A stretch of DNA of 64,000 bases from Nitrobacter sp051535215 (lineage in GTDB: Bacteria; Pseudomonadota; Alphaproteobacteria; Rhizobiales; Xanthobacteraceae): positions 1 to 64,000 of the forward strand of contig NZ_JBPPLY010000009.1 in assembly GCF_051535215.1 (NCBI RefSeq). The letters are read 5' to 3'. The notes under the pieces were generated by a model. It did no database searches and was not told where the DNA came from. It worked only from the letters and a program-made list of their open reading frames with translations. Position numbers and translations under genes: made by a program. Shown here one piece after another: positions 35,782 to 44,592 of this stretch (the stretch's first letter is position 1; each line of letters begins with the position of its first letter).

Positions 35782-38316
35782 CTATGGCGCAGCGGACCGT
35801 TCGGTTCCGGCCGAATCTCGTGCGGCCAAGCGTCGTCCGGCCAGGTCGCGGACCAGCGCTTCGATGCGGTCGAGATCCCGCACATGCAGATCCCGTTGAG
35901 GGTTCGGAAGGTTGATTCCCTCCTTGCGGAAACGCTTGAGTATCTCGAGCCTGACTTCGTTGGCGGCGCCGGCGTCGATGCCGATATGCGCGACGTGAAA
36001 GAACACCGTGAATTCCAGGGCGTCGGCGCCGAAATTGCCGAGAACGGCGAACGGCTCGGGTGATTTCAGCGCGCGCGGATGGTGGGCGACGATATCGAGC
36101 AGGATTTCGATCACCTTGTCCGGATCGGCATCATAGGAGGTGCCGACTGCTACCGAGAGGCGGGCCGAATAGCTGCCGTGCATCCAGTTGACCACCTGTC
36201 CGCTGATCAGGTCCGCGTTCGGCACAATCACCGAGACGTTATCGTAGGTCGCGATCTCGGTCGCACGCACGTTGATTCGCTTCACGACGCCCATGCGGGT
36301 GCCGACCTCGATGCGATCTCCGACCTTGATCGGACGCTCCACGAGGAGAATCAGTCCGGAAACGAAGTTGTTGATGATGGATTGCAGTCCGAAACCAATG
36401 CCGACCGACAGCGCGCCGGCGACGATGGCGACGTTTTGCAGGTTGAGACCGACATAGGACAGCGCGATCAGGGTGGCGAGAATGACGCCCGCATACCCCG
36501 CGCCGGTGCCGATCGAACTGCGAACGCCGACATCGAGACTGGTTTCCGGCAGGAAGCGCTCTTCAAGCCAGCGCTTGAGCGCGCGCGTGGCTACGACGCC
36601 GATGATAAAAACCGCCACCGCGCCGAGAATTACGGATGGTGCGATGGTGATATTGCCGATCTGGACGCTGAAGAACGCCGAGGACATCGACGTGAGGAGG
36701 TCGTCGGAGCGGATCCCCCAGGTTGTGAGCACAACGAAGGCCGTCAACCCGATCAGCGCCAGTTGAACGAGGCCGCCGAGCACCGCGGCGATCTGCCGGA
36801 CCGCGCTGCTGCCGAGACCCGCGGTTTGCCGCAAAAAGCGGCCGATCGCCCCATGAAACGCAAACGTGGTATTGACGAGGACCGCGGCGAACCGGCTCAG
36901 CAGCACGAAGCTCATCAGCGCGGCGACCACCACCACCATCTCGATCGTGACGAACCGGCCAAACGCGACATAGCCCGCGAGCGGTCCGAGAATGGCGGCC
37001 GTCGCCATCACCCAGCCGACCGGAATCAGCAGGCGCCACGCGGACTTGTTGACGGCGGTGGATGGGGACGGAGTGGTTTCGTCGTCCGCTTCGGTTGTGG
37101 CCGCAACACGAAGCGCGCCCATGAAGAGCAGCGCCTTCGCAATGGCGATCATGCCCCGGCTCGCGATCGAAAGTTCGATCGGAGCCCCGATCGCGACGTT
37201 CACGGCGTCCACAACCACGCCGAACGCGATGACCATGGCGAGCAGGACCGCGAAGGATATCACGCCGTCGGCAGCGGTATTGTCCATTTCGATCAGACGC
37301 CAGGTCGGGCGTCCCGGCGCCAGCACCGCGATCGTCAGGCGGACAAAGAAGAAGCCGAATGTGATGCCGATGAACAAGGCACGAACGATCGGGCTCACGT
37401 CATCGGGAAGAACTCCGAGCATCACGAGCGCCTGATAGAGCACGAGCAGCGCGACGGCGGTAAGCGTGGTGTCCGCAAGGACGATGACGGCGGCGGAGCC
37501 GGTCTTCCGCAGCGGGCTCGGACTGGCAATCTCCGGATCTCGTTTTGTCCAGCGCGACCACCAGCGCCGGCCCGGCGACAGGAAAAACCCGAGCACCACG
37601 ACGGCAGCGATTGCAAAACCCGACGCCGCGCGAAGCGGCTGTGACGCCAGTACCCGGCCCCATTTGGAGATGAGATCGGTCAGGTGGCTGGCGGCAACCG
37701 GAACGGCGTTTGCGACGGTGATCCAGAACGTGGGATTGACCAGGCTCGGAGAGCGTTGCAGCACCGAATCGTTAAACATCGCGCGCCGCCGATCAGAAAT
37801 CGCCTCGATCGTTTGCTGAGCCCGCACGTTGATGAGCTTGGCCTGCTGAATGATGCCCTGCCGCGCGGCGACTTCAGCCAGCAGCTTGGCGCGCTCGAGT
37901 TTCACATCGTCAGATGGCGGAGCGGTCGCGTCGGGGCTTGGCGCGAGTTCGGCCGCCCGTGCAGTCGCTGCTTCGAGCGGAGGCGTGATTTCCGAGATCA
38001 GGTCGCGCGCTTCACCCTGCGTGGCAGCGGTCCGGTTTCGCAGATTGTTCAACACGGCGTCGTCGATCGCATGGGCGCCGAGGACCGCTTCGATCTGATC
38101 GAGCGTCTGCTTCCAGCCGTCGAGTTTCGATTGTGCTTGAGGAAACTGCGGTGCCGGTACGGACGGCAGATCTTCGGCGGGGGCCGCCGGCGGAGGCGCG
38201 GCCGCAGGGCTCGCCGGCTTGGCGGTGCCGCCGTTTCCGGGAGCCGGCGTTCCGGCATGCAACGGCATCCAAGATAGAAACACGATGAAGAAAATTGCCG
38301 CGCGGATTATCTTCAT
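35782..38316 (-). CDS. MscS-family mechanosensitive channel with DUF3772 periplasmic domain
   Basis: Large (844 residues) inner-membrane channel that opens on osmotic downshock. It has a signal peptide, an Ala/Pro-rich linker and a helical DUF3772 periplasmic domain (about 60-190). Roughly ten membrane helices follow, and then the MscS core: pore helix VGIGFGLQSIINNFVSGLIL, then LVERPIKVGDRIEVG and the beta domain, ending in RDLHVRDLDRIEALVRDLAG. It stands alone. A CTTCCCC/GGGGAAG hairpin lies 67 bp past its stop. MscK-like or YbdG-like relatives are possible; the DUF3772 domain places it among the large alphaproteobacterial forms. Confidence 0.92.
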   Translation of the reverse strand: MKIIRAAIFFIVFLSWMPLHAGTPAPGNGGTAKPASPAAAPPPAAPAEDLPSVPAPQFPQAQSKLDGWKQTLDQIEAVLGAHAIDDAVLNNLRNRTAATQGEARDLISEITPPLEAATARAAELAPSPDATAPPSDDVKLERAKLLAEVAARQGIIQQAKLINVRAQQTIEAISDRRRAMFNDSVLQRSPSLVNPTFWITVANAVPVAASHLTDLISKWGRVLASQPLRAASGFAIAAVVVLGFFLSPGRRWWSRWTKRDPEIASPSPLRKTGSAAVIVLADTTLTAVALLVLYQALVMLGVLPDDVSPIVRALFIGITFGFFFVRLTIAVLAPGRPTWRLIEMDNTAADGVISFAVLLAMVIAFGVVVDAVNVAIGAPIELSIASRGMIAIAKALLFMGALRVAATTEADDETTPSPSTAVNKSAWRLLIPVGWVMATAAILGPLAGYVAFGRFVTIEMVVVVAALMSFVLLSRFAAVLVNTTFAFHGAIGRFLRQTAGLGSSAVRQIAAVLGGLVQLALIGLTAFVVLTTWGIRSDDLLTSMSSAFFSVQIGNITIAPSVILGAVAVFIIGVVATRALKRWLEERFLPETSLDVGVRSSIGTGAGYAGVILATLIALSYVGLNLQNVAIVAGALSVGIGFGLQSIINNFVSGLILLVERPIKVGDRIEVGTRMGVVKRINVRATEIATYDNVSVIVPNADLISGQVVNWMHGSYSARLSVAVGTSYDADPDKVIEILLDIVAHHPRALKSPEPFAVLGNFGADALEFTVFFHVAHIGIDAGAANEVRLEILKRFRKEGINLPNPQRDLHVRDLDRIEALVRDLAGRRLAARDSAGTERSAAP

Positions 38317-38782
38317 GGCTCTCTGCCTATCGAACGGTGCTGAAATTGATGCAGCCTTCCGGAACGGAAGGCGAAGCCGGCCATGATGGTTGGTGTCCGG
38401 CTATGCGATGCGCGTAAGCGCCATTTTGGTTTGGCGGTACGATAGGCAGAAATCCGCCTATTGTATGTATTTCAGTTCAGCCGCTGCTTGCTTGAATGGC
38501 AGGGTCAACGGCGTCCCGTCAATGCTTCATCCGCTCGTCATGCTTGGCGTGATCCGTGACGCGAATAGCTCAACCGAATTCCCGACCTGTCCCGTTGAGT
38601 TGCTGTGCCCGAGCGCGATCCAGCGTCGCCGCACGGGGTATATGGCTTATATCTAATTGATATTATTGTATTTTATTTGGCGTGTGGCTTGAGTGATGAG
38701 CCTCACAGTTTCCCGGGCGGCGATGATCCAGGATGCGGCATCGACAATGGCCGCAGAGTTCACCGCAATTGAGGAGCCAAAG
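38317..38782. other. 466-bp gap upstream of the MscS-family gene and the Cys-rich gene
   Basis: Divergent promoter region. It contains a perfect 7-bp hairpin CCTTCCG-GAA-CGGAAGG (38355-38371) and an AT-rich patch, TTATATCTAATTGATATTATTG, at about 38648, unusual for this GC-rich window and a likely promoter or regulator site. An 88-codon frame starting at 38390 uses TTG and has no protein-like features. Confidence 0.45.
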
Positions 38783-39061
38783 ATGACCAGCGTTCGCATC
38801 GAGATCGTCCGCCAGATAGCCGCGACCCTGACTGTCGCAATCTTCTTCGTCATGTTGGCTAGCGCAAGCCATGCCTTCACGGCCGAAGCGCAACGTCAGT
38901 GCACCGGGGATGCGTTCCGCCTGTGCAGCTCCGAAATTCCGGATATCGGCCGGATCACCGCCTGCATGGTCAAGAACCGCTCCAGCCTCAGTTCGGGCTG
39001 CCGCGTCGAACTCGACAAAGGTCTGGCTGCTGCGAAATCGCACAAGGTCGCTGAGCAGTAG
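38783..39061 (+). CDS. Small secreted cysteine-rich repeat protein
   Basis: 92 residues with a signal peptide ending ASASHAF. The mature part has four Cys in the pattern QCTGDAFRLCSSEIPDIGRI, then ACMVKNRSSLSSGCR, which matches the Cys-rich (Golgi apparatus protein 1 / FGFR-like) repeat seen in many small alphaproteobacterial periplasmic proteins. Function unknown. GAGGAG lies 6 nt before the ATG at 38783, deciding the start; an open frame continues upstream without support. Confidence 0.8.
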   Translation: MTSVRIEIVRQIAATLTVAIFFVMLASASHAFTAEAQRQCTGDAFRLCSSEIPDIGRITACMVKNRSSLSSGCRVELDKGLAAAKSHKVAEQ

Positions 39062-39175
39062 GCGGTCGCGCGTCTTCGCCGGTTGCTATCGGTTGGTGAT
39101 CCTCGTCAAACTCGCCTATGATTGGGCAAGTACCGCAAGATGGTCCGTTGCGCGGCGGACAGTGAGGACTACCAG

Positions 39176-40399
39176 ATGGCAGGTATCAGGCCGCCTGCGA
39201 ATCCGTCGTCAGAACCGGATCACGACGATAACTATTCCGCCATGATGGCGCGGGCACGGGCGCTCGTGCCGCAATTGCGCGAGCGGGCTGCGAGGACGGA
39301 AGAGTTGCGGCGGCTGCCACCCGAGACCGAGGAGGATTTTCATGCGGCCGGCCTGTTCAGGATTCTGCAGCCCAAGCGGGTCGGTGGCTCCGAATTCGAC
39401 TACGTGGCTCTCGTCGACTTCGCCGAGGCGATCGCCATGGCCGACGCATCCGCGGCGTGGACGCTGGCGAACCTTGCGAGCCATCACTGGATGCTCGGCA
39501 TGTTCGAAAGCCGGGCGCAGGATGCCGTCTGGAGCAAGGATGCGACCGCATTGATCGCTTCATCCTTCGTATTTCCTTCCGGCCGCGCCAGGAAGGTCGA
39601 CGGCGGCTACCGTTTGCAGGGCCACTGGCCGTTTTCGTCCGGTGTGGATTGCTGCGACTGGAACATGCTCGCGGGGATCGTCTCATCCGATGATGAAGCC
39701 GACGGTATCGAGTACAGGATTTTTCTGCTTCCCCGCGCAGACTACCGCATCATCGATATGTGGAACGCCGCCGGCCTGAAAGGCACGGGCTCGAACGACG
39801 TCGCTGTCGAAGACGTTTTCGTCGAAGACTGGAAAACGCTCTCGGTTGCGGAGATTGCCGGCGGTCCCTCGCCCGGCAGCGCCGCTAATCCGAATCCCCT
39901 TTATGCGCTGCCGGTGTTTGCGCTGTTTCCCTTCGTGCTGTCCGGGGTGGCGCTCGGTAACGCCCAGGGCTGCCTCGAAGACTACATCGAGGTCGCACGC
40001 CACCGCGCAACCACCTTTAGCCGCGCCATGCTCGGTGATCTTCAGTCCACGCAGATCAAGATTGCCGAAGCATCCGCGAAGATCGACGCCGCACGACTGG
40101 TCATGCGCTCGGCCTGCATCAGGGCGATGCATGATGCGCGGCGCGGACTGATCCCGGACATGGCGGTCAAGACCGCATGGCGTCGCGACGGCGCCTACGC
40201 CGTGAACCTGTGTACCGAGGCGGTGTCGCTGCTGGTTGCAGCGAGCGGGGCGCGTGGGTTGTTCGCCGGCTCCCCGCTGCAGCGGCAGTTCCGCGATGCG
40301 AACGCGATCAATTCCCACATCGCGTTCAGCTTCGATGCGGCGGGCACGGATTACGGCCGGGTTGCTCTCGGCCTGCCGTCCAAAAACTTGACGTTGTGA
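39176..40399 (+). CDS. Flavin-dependent monooxygenase, oxygenase component (acyl-CoA dehydrogenase fold)
   Basis: Group D two-component monooxygenase of about 407 residues, similar in plan to HsaA, HpaB-like enzymes and dibenzothiophene monooxygenases. It has the N-terminal helical domain (LVPQLRERAARTEELRRLP), middle domain WPFSSGVDCCDWN with GLKGTGSNDVAVEDVFV, and C-terminal helices ending GTDYGRVALGLP. It uses reduced flavin supplied by the reductase encoded 9 bp downstream. The ATG at 39176, 8 nt after GAGG, is chosen over TTG at 39122 and ATG at 39140. The substrate cannot be deduced; no aromatic pathway genes are nearby. Confidence 0.87.
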   Translation: MAGIRPPANPSSEPDHDDNYSAMMARARALVPQLRERAARTEELRRLPPETEEDFHAAGLFRILQPKRVGGSEFDYVALVDFAEAIAMADASAAWTLANLASHHWMLGMFESRAQDAVWSKDATALIASSFVFPSGRARKVDGGYRLQGHWPFSSGVDCCDWNMLAGIVSSDDEADGIEYRIFLLPRADYRIIDMWNAAGLKGTGSNDVAVEDVFVEDWKTLSVAEIAGGPSPGSAANPNPLYALPVFALFPFVLSGVALGNAQGCLEDYIEVARHRATTFSRAMLGDLQSTQIKIAEASAKIDAARLVMRSACIRAMHDARRGLIPDMAVKTAWRRDGAYAVNLCTEAVSLLVAASGARGLFAGSPLQRQFRDANAINSHIAFSFDAAGTDYGRVALGLPSKNLTL

Positions 40400-40408
40400 G
40401 GTCGTCTG

Positions 40409-40951
40409 ATGACAGGCGGTCCTGACTTCCCCGGCGCACCGGATCCGGCCAACGAACTCGCGAGCGACCAGTCGTCGCTCGATCCGCGCGACTTCCGCAA
40501 TGCGCTCGGAACCTATGCCACCGGCGTCACCATCATCACGGCCGCTGACCACGCCGGAATCCCTTACGGGCTGACGTGCAACTCGTTCACGTCGGTGTCG
40601 CTGAACCCGCCGCTGGTGCTGTGGAGTCTGGTAGTCTATTCGCGGAACATGAGCGTCTTCCAGAACGCCAGCCATTTCGCCGTCAATGTGCTCGCCACTT
40701 CGCAGCAGGAACTGGCCGTCAAATTTGCGACGCCGTCGAGCCGCAAGTTCGAGGGGGTCCCCTGGACGCCGGGCCTTGGCGGCGCTCCGCTGCTGTCCGG
40801 TGGCGTTGCGAATTTTCAATGCCGTACAGTCGATCGCTATTATGGCGGAGACCACGTCATCTTCCTCGGTGCCGTGGAGGCCTACAGCTACAACCGGACC
40901 GAATCGCTCTTGTTTGCTCGCGGCGAGTATGGCCGCTTCGTCGGCGAATAA
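40409..40951 (+). CDS. Flavin reductase (HpaC/HsaB family)
   Basis: Reduces FMN or FAD with NAD(P)H and passes it to the monooxygenase encoded just upstream. The 180-residue protein has the flavin-reductase-like domain: RNALGTYATGVTIIT, GLTCNSFTSVSLNPPLVLWS and GDHVIFLGAVEAY. The first 28 residues are a variable polar extension. The gene pair forms a complete two-component system. Confidence 0.9.
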   Translation: MTGGPDFPGAPDPANELASDQSSLDPRDFRNALGTYATGVTIITAADHAGIPYGLTCNSFTSVSLNPPLVLWSLVVYSRNMSVFQNASHFAVNVLATSQQELAVKFATPSSRKFEGVPWTPGLGGAPLLSGGVANFQCRTVDRYYGGDHVIFLGAVEAYSYNRTESLLFARGEYGRFVGE

Positions 40952-41002
40952 TGCTTTGCCGGTGAGGGTTCTCCAAGATCTGCCGGAATATTCGAGAGCG
41001 CG

Positions 41003-42223
41003 ATGGCAGATCCGATTCTGATTCTCGGAATTCCCCTCGATTTCATCCTCTTTGGGTTCATCCTGCTCGGCATTGCGCTGTTTCACCGCCATACGCTTCC
41101 GATCGCCCTGATCGGCCTTGTAACTATCATCGGCTACAAGGTCGGCTTCACGGGATTCAAGTCCGGCGCGGGGTGGAGCGGGCTCGGTCACCATATGGCG
41201 CACGAGTGGGTCACCCTGGCGAACCTGTTCCTGCTGCTGATGGGATTTGCCATTCTGTCGCGACACTTCGAGGAAAGCCGGATCCCGGACGAAATGCCGG
41301 CGCTCCTGCCCGATGACTGGAAAGGTGGCGCTGTCCTTCTCGTCATCGTCTTCGCCCTGTCGAGTTTCCTCGACAATATCGCGGCAGCGCTGATCGGGGG
41401 CACGGTCGCGCGCCACGTCTTTCGGGGCAAGGTCCACGTCGGCTATCTCGTCGCGATCGTTGCGGCCTCCAACGCCGGCGGCTCCGGCAGCGTGGTCGGG
41501 GATACGACGACGACGATGATGTGGATCGACGGTGTCAGCCCGCTCAGCGTCGTGGAGGCCTATATCGCGGCCGTCGTGGCGCTCGCGATTTTCGCGGTTC
41601 CGGCCGCGATCAAGCAGCACCGATTTTCGCCGATCGTGAAGAAGCCATCGAGCGGCTTGCGCGTGGACGGTGCACGAGTCTTTATCGTTGCCGTCATCCT
41701 GACCGCGGCATTGGTCGCAAACGTGACCGCGAATCTGAAATTCCCGGCGCTGCTCGATACGCTTCCCGTGCTGGGGCTCGCAGTCTGGGCAGCGATTCTG
41801 CTGACCGCGTTCCTGCGTGCACCGGACTGGTCCGTCATGCCCGAAACCTTCAAGGGCACGATCTTCCTTCTGGCGCTCGTGACCGCTGCCTCCGTGATGC
41901 CGGTCGAGACATTGCCGCCGGCGTCATGGCAGACAGCGCTCGGCCTCGGATTTGTCTCGTCCGTGTTCGACAACATTCCGCTCACCGCGCTGGCGCTCAA
42001 GCAGGGCGGCTATGACTGGGGATTTCTTGCTTACGCCGTCGGCTTCGGCGGTTCGATGGTCTGGTTCGGCTCTTCTGCCGGCGTGGCGCTGTCGAACATG
42101 TATCCCGAGGCGAAGTCGGTAGGCTCATGGCTCAGGCACGGATGGCCCGTTGCGATCGCCTACGTTGCCGGCTTCTTCGTGATGCTCGCCGTTCTCGGCT
42201 GGCATCCCGATCAGCCGCATTGA
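41003..42223 (+). CDS. Ion-transporter-superfamily permease (NhaD/ArsB-like)
   Basis: Inner-membrane transporter of 406 residues with about 11 helices and two inverted half motifs, SSFLDNIAAALIGG and SSVFDNIPLTALAL, the paired S-x-x-D-N signature of the IT superfamily (NhaD Na+/H+ antiporters, ArsB, citrate carriers). A loop, NAGGSGSVVGDTTTTMMW, follows the first motif. The ion is not predictable by eye; sodium/proton exchange is the leading guess. It begins 51 bp after the flavin reductase on the same strand and may be co-transcribed. Confidence 0.8.
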   Translation: MADPILILGIPLDFILFGFILLGIALFHRHTLPIALIGLVTIIGYKVGFTGFKSGAGWSGLGHHMAHEWVTLANLFLLLMGFAILSRHFEESRIPDEMPALLPDDWKGGAVLLVIVFALSSFLDNIAAALIGGTVARHVFRGKVHVGYLVAIVAASNAGGSGSVVGDTTTTMMWIDGVSPLSVVEAYIAAVVALAIFAVPAAIKQHRFSPIVKKPSSGLRVDGARVFIVAVILTAALVANVTANLKFPALLDTLPVLGLAVWAAILLTAFLRAPDWSVMPETFKGTIFLLALVTAASVMPVETLPPASWQTALGLGFVSSVFDNIPLTALALKQGGYDWGFLAYAVGFGGSMVWFGSSAGVALSNMYPEAKSVGSWLRHGWPVAIAYVAGFFVMLAVLGWHPDQPH

Positions 42224-42237
42224 AGCGGCCGCTTCAA
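42220..42237. terminator. Perfect 18-bp palindrome between convergent permease and pncB genes
   Basis: TTGAAGCGGCCGCTTCAA. It includes the permease stop codon (42221-42223) and ends one base before the pncB stop. As RNA it is the same on both strands, so it could end both transcripts, though no long T tract follows. Confidence 0.5.
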
Positions 42238-42238
42238 C

Positions 42239-43543
42239 TCAGACGTGAACGGGAGAATGGACGCGGCCGGCATGTCCGAACACGCGCAGGTAGCGTTCGA
42301 TTTCCGACGGTTCGCCGGTCGCCTTCTCGGGATTGTCCGACAGTTTCACGGCGGGACGGCCGTTGACCGATGTTACCTTGCAGACGATCGAGATCGGGTC
42401 GAGGTCGGCGGTGCCGTCCGGCGAACATCCCACGAAATCGTTGGTCAGGTTGGTACCCCAGCCGAAACTCACCCGAACGCGTCCGGCAAAATGCCGCTGC
42501 GTCTCCTCAATTGAATCCGCGTCCATGCCGTCGGAAAACACCAGCAGTTTTTCCCGGGGATCGCGGCCCTTCTGCTCCCACCACCTGATGATCTCCTCGC
42601 CGGCCGGGATCGGTGGCAGGCTGTCCGGGCGGAAGCCGGTCCAGTCCGCCACCCACTCCGGCGCGTCGCGCAGGAAAGCCTTGGTGCCGAAGGCGTCGGG
42701 CAGGGCGACCAGCAGGTTGCCTCCATAGGTGTGCCGCCATTGGTCGAGGATGCGATAGGGCGCCCGGCGCAATGCGGCATCGTCGTCGGCGAGCGCGGCC
42801 GCGACCATCGGCAGTTCATGCGCGTTGGTGCCGATGGCCTCCAGATCGCCATCCATCGCGAGCAGAACGTTCGACGTGCCGGTGAAGGCGGGTCCCAGTG
42901 CCTCCTTGGCGGCTTCCACGCACCAGCGCTGCCAGAGAAAACCGTGACGGCGCCGCGTTCCGAAGTCCGACAGCCGCAGATCGTCCAGCTTGCGCAATCG
43001 CTCGAGTTTGCCCCACAGCTTTGCCTTGGCGCGTGCATACAGCACATCGAGCGCGAAACGACCCTGACCCCTGGTCACCTGGCGCGACCGCAACTCGTTG
43101 AGAATGGCGAGCGCCGGAATCTCCCACATCGTGGTGTGGGTCCATGGCCCATGGAAATGCAGCTCATACTGGCCATCGACTTTCCGCAATTCGTATTCAG
43201 GAAGCCGGAACGCCGCGAGCCAGTTGATAAAGTCCGGCGTGAACATCTGGGTCTCGCCGTAAAATGTGTTGCCCGCGAGCCAGATCAGCTCCTTTTTGCT
43301 GAAGGCGATGCTGCGGGCATGATCGAGCTGCGCCCGCAACTCACCCTCGTCGATGACCTCGGCAAGCCGGACATTGCGGCTGCGATTGATGACGGAAAAC
43401 GTAACATGCTCGTTCGCATAGAACTCACGGATCATCTGCAGCATGAGCAGCTTGTAGAAATCGGTATCGAGCAGGCTGCGCACGATCGGATCGAGGCGGA
43501 AGCCGTGATTATACGTTCGCGTCGCGATATCCGTAACGGTCAT
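42239..43543 (-). CDS. pncB: Nicotinate phosphoribosyltransferase
   Basis: Joins nicotinate to PRPP (ATP-assisted) to give nicotinate mononucleotide in NAD salvage. The 434-residue product has the family features FYKLLMLQMIREFY near the start, a central FSDGMDADSI, RVSFGWGTNLTND near the C-terminal phosphate site, and WALAILNELRSR-like helix segments. The start ATG at 43543 gives a normal N-terminus. Cytoplasmic, single gene. Confidence 0.94.
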   Translation of the reverse strand: MTVTDIATRTYNHGFRLDPIVRSLLDTDFYKLLMLQMIREFYANEHVTFSVINRSRNVRLAEVIDEGELRAQLDHARSIAFSKKELIWLAGNTFYGETQMFTPDFINWLAAFRLPEYELRKVDGQYELHFHGPWTHTTMWEIPALAILNELRSRQVTRGQGRFALDVLYARAKAKLWGKLERLRKLDDLRLSDFGTRRRHGFLWQRWCVEAAKEALGPAFTGTSNVLLAMDGDLEAIGTNAHELPMVAAALADDDAALRRAPYRILDQWRHTYGGNLLVALPDAFGTKAFLRDAPEWVADWTGFRPDSLPPIPAGEEIIRWWEQKGRDPREKLLVFSDGMDADSIEETQRHFAGRVRVSFGWGTNLTNDFVGCSPDGTADLDPISIVCKVTSVNGRPAVKLSDNPEKATGEPSEIERYLRVFGHAGRVHSPVHV

Positions 43544-43710
43544 GCCGTAAACTATAAGGCAGACGCGTGATCGCGAACAGGCCGGTTTGGTGTCGCGGCG
43601 GGTACGCGAAAGCTCAGACCCGGAAAGCTGGTGCGTCGACTGTCCAGGTTTGCCGACGCACCCCGTTGTACATCGGTCGTCGCTGAGGCGGCATCCGTTT
43701 TGGACTCCGG

Positions 43711-44592
43711 CTAAAGCCCGCCGCCCGGAACGAAACCGTATTCCGGAAGGCGCCGTTGCGCATCCGGAGACATCAGGTAGAGCGCGAAGCGATACGCAGC
43801 CTCCCTGCGGCCAGCATCCTTGATTGTCGTCAGTATCGTCAGGCCATAGTTGATGGGCATCGCGAGCGGCGGAGGCACTTCGACCCGCGTCAGCGGCAAA
43901 TCCGACGGCTTTTCAGGTTCGGCGCTGATTTTCGTATGCGAACTGCAGTAACCGATGAAGGCGTCGGCCTCGTGCCGTGTAAAGAAATAGTGCACCGCCG
44001 TTTCGCCCGCCGGCAACTTGGGACTTGCTGGTCCTCCAACCAGTGGATGCGCGTTTCTGATGAGAGTGTCCTTCGCGCCGGCGCGAACGGTCTCCGCGCG
44101 ATCGAAGAACTGCCAGGCATAGTCGCCTCCGGGATCGGCGCCCGGCGTCGACGTGCCGATTTTTACTGACGGCTCAAGCAGCTTGTCGAGCAGAGTGGCT
44201 TGAGTGAGACCAAGCTCTGCGCGTCCGGTTACGCAGAGTCGATTTCTGGCGAAGATGACGGGCCGCGTGCCGGCGCCTTCGAGGAAAAGTTGCTGCGGAT
44301 GCTCCATGTTGGCGGAAACGAAAACATCCGCGCCGCCCTCCTTGCGAATCCTGCTCAGGAGCAATCCGGCCGGGCCAAATGTGAATTCAAACCTCTGGCC
44401 CGTCGTCCTGGCGTAATCCTCCGCAATTGCGGGGAGAATGCCTCGCGTGCTTCCGGCTGCGTAAACCCGCAGCGCCGGCGCCTGCTCCTCCGCTTCCGCC
44501 CGGCAGACCCATGAGCCGACGATCCATGAGCCGACGATCGTCGTCAGAGTGAGGACGCCTGCATATGTGACCGCGATCGTCCGGCTCTTCAT
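43711..44592 (-). CDS. ModA-like periplasmic substrate-binding protein
   Basis: Type-II periplasmic binding fold of the molybdate/tungstate (COG0725) group, 293 residues: ALRVYAAGSTRGILPAIAED, then FEFTFGPAGLLLSRI, GGADVFVSANMEHPQ and VIFARNRLCV, as in ModA. The C-terminal end is DAQRRLPEYGFVPG. An N-terminal hydrophobic signal contains a doubled IVGSW from a 15-bp tandem repeat. Its ATG overlaps the stop of the TonB-receptor gene (44589-44592), so receptor and binding protein are translationally coupled. No ModB/ModC partner is adjacent. Oxyanion identity is inferred from the family and the upstream Mo-box. Confidence 0.85.
   Translation of the reverse strand: MKSRTIAVTYAGVLTLTTIVGSWIVGSWVCRAEAEEQAPALRVYAAGSTRGILPAIAEDYARTTGQRFEFTFGPAGLLLSRIRKEGGADVFVSANMEHPQQLFLEGAGTRPVIFARNRLCVTGRAELGLTQATLLDKLLEPSVKIGTSTPGADPGGDYAWQFFDRAETVRAGAKDTLIRNAHPLVGGPASPKLPAGETAVHYFFTRHEADAFIGYCSSHTKISAEPEKPSDLPLTRVEVPPPLAMPINYGLTILTTIKDAGRREAAYRFALYLMSPDAQRRLPEYGFVPGGGL
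44509..44538. repeat. 15-bp tandem duplication in the ModA-like signal sequence
   Basis: Two exact copies of CCATGAGCCGACGAT side by side (44509-44523, 44524-44538). In the protein this gives a five-residue duplication (VGSWI-VGSW) in the hydrophobic part of the signal peptide. Confidence 0.85.

Noticed and set aside
36079..37644. 521-codon open frame on the plus strand
   Set aside because: Antisense to the MscS-family channel gene and lacking any domain or ribosome site.
38390..38656. 88-codon frame between the channel gene and the Cys-rich gene
   Set aside because: TTG start, no ribosome site, and no protein-like features.
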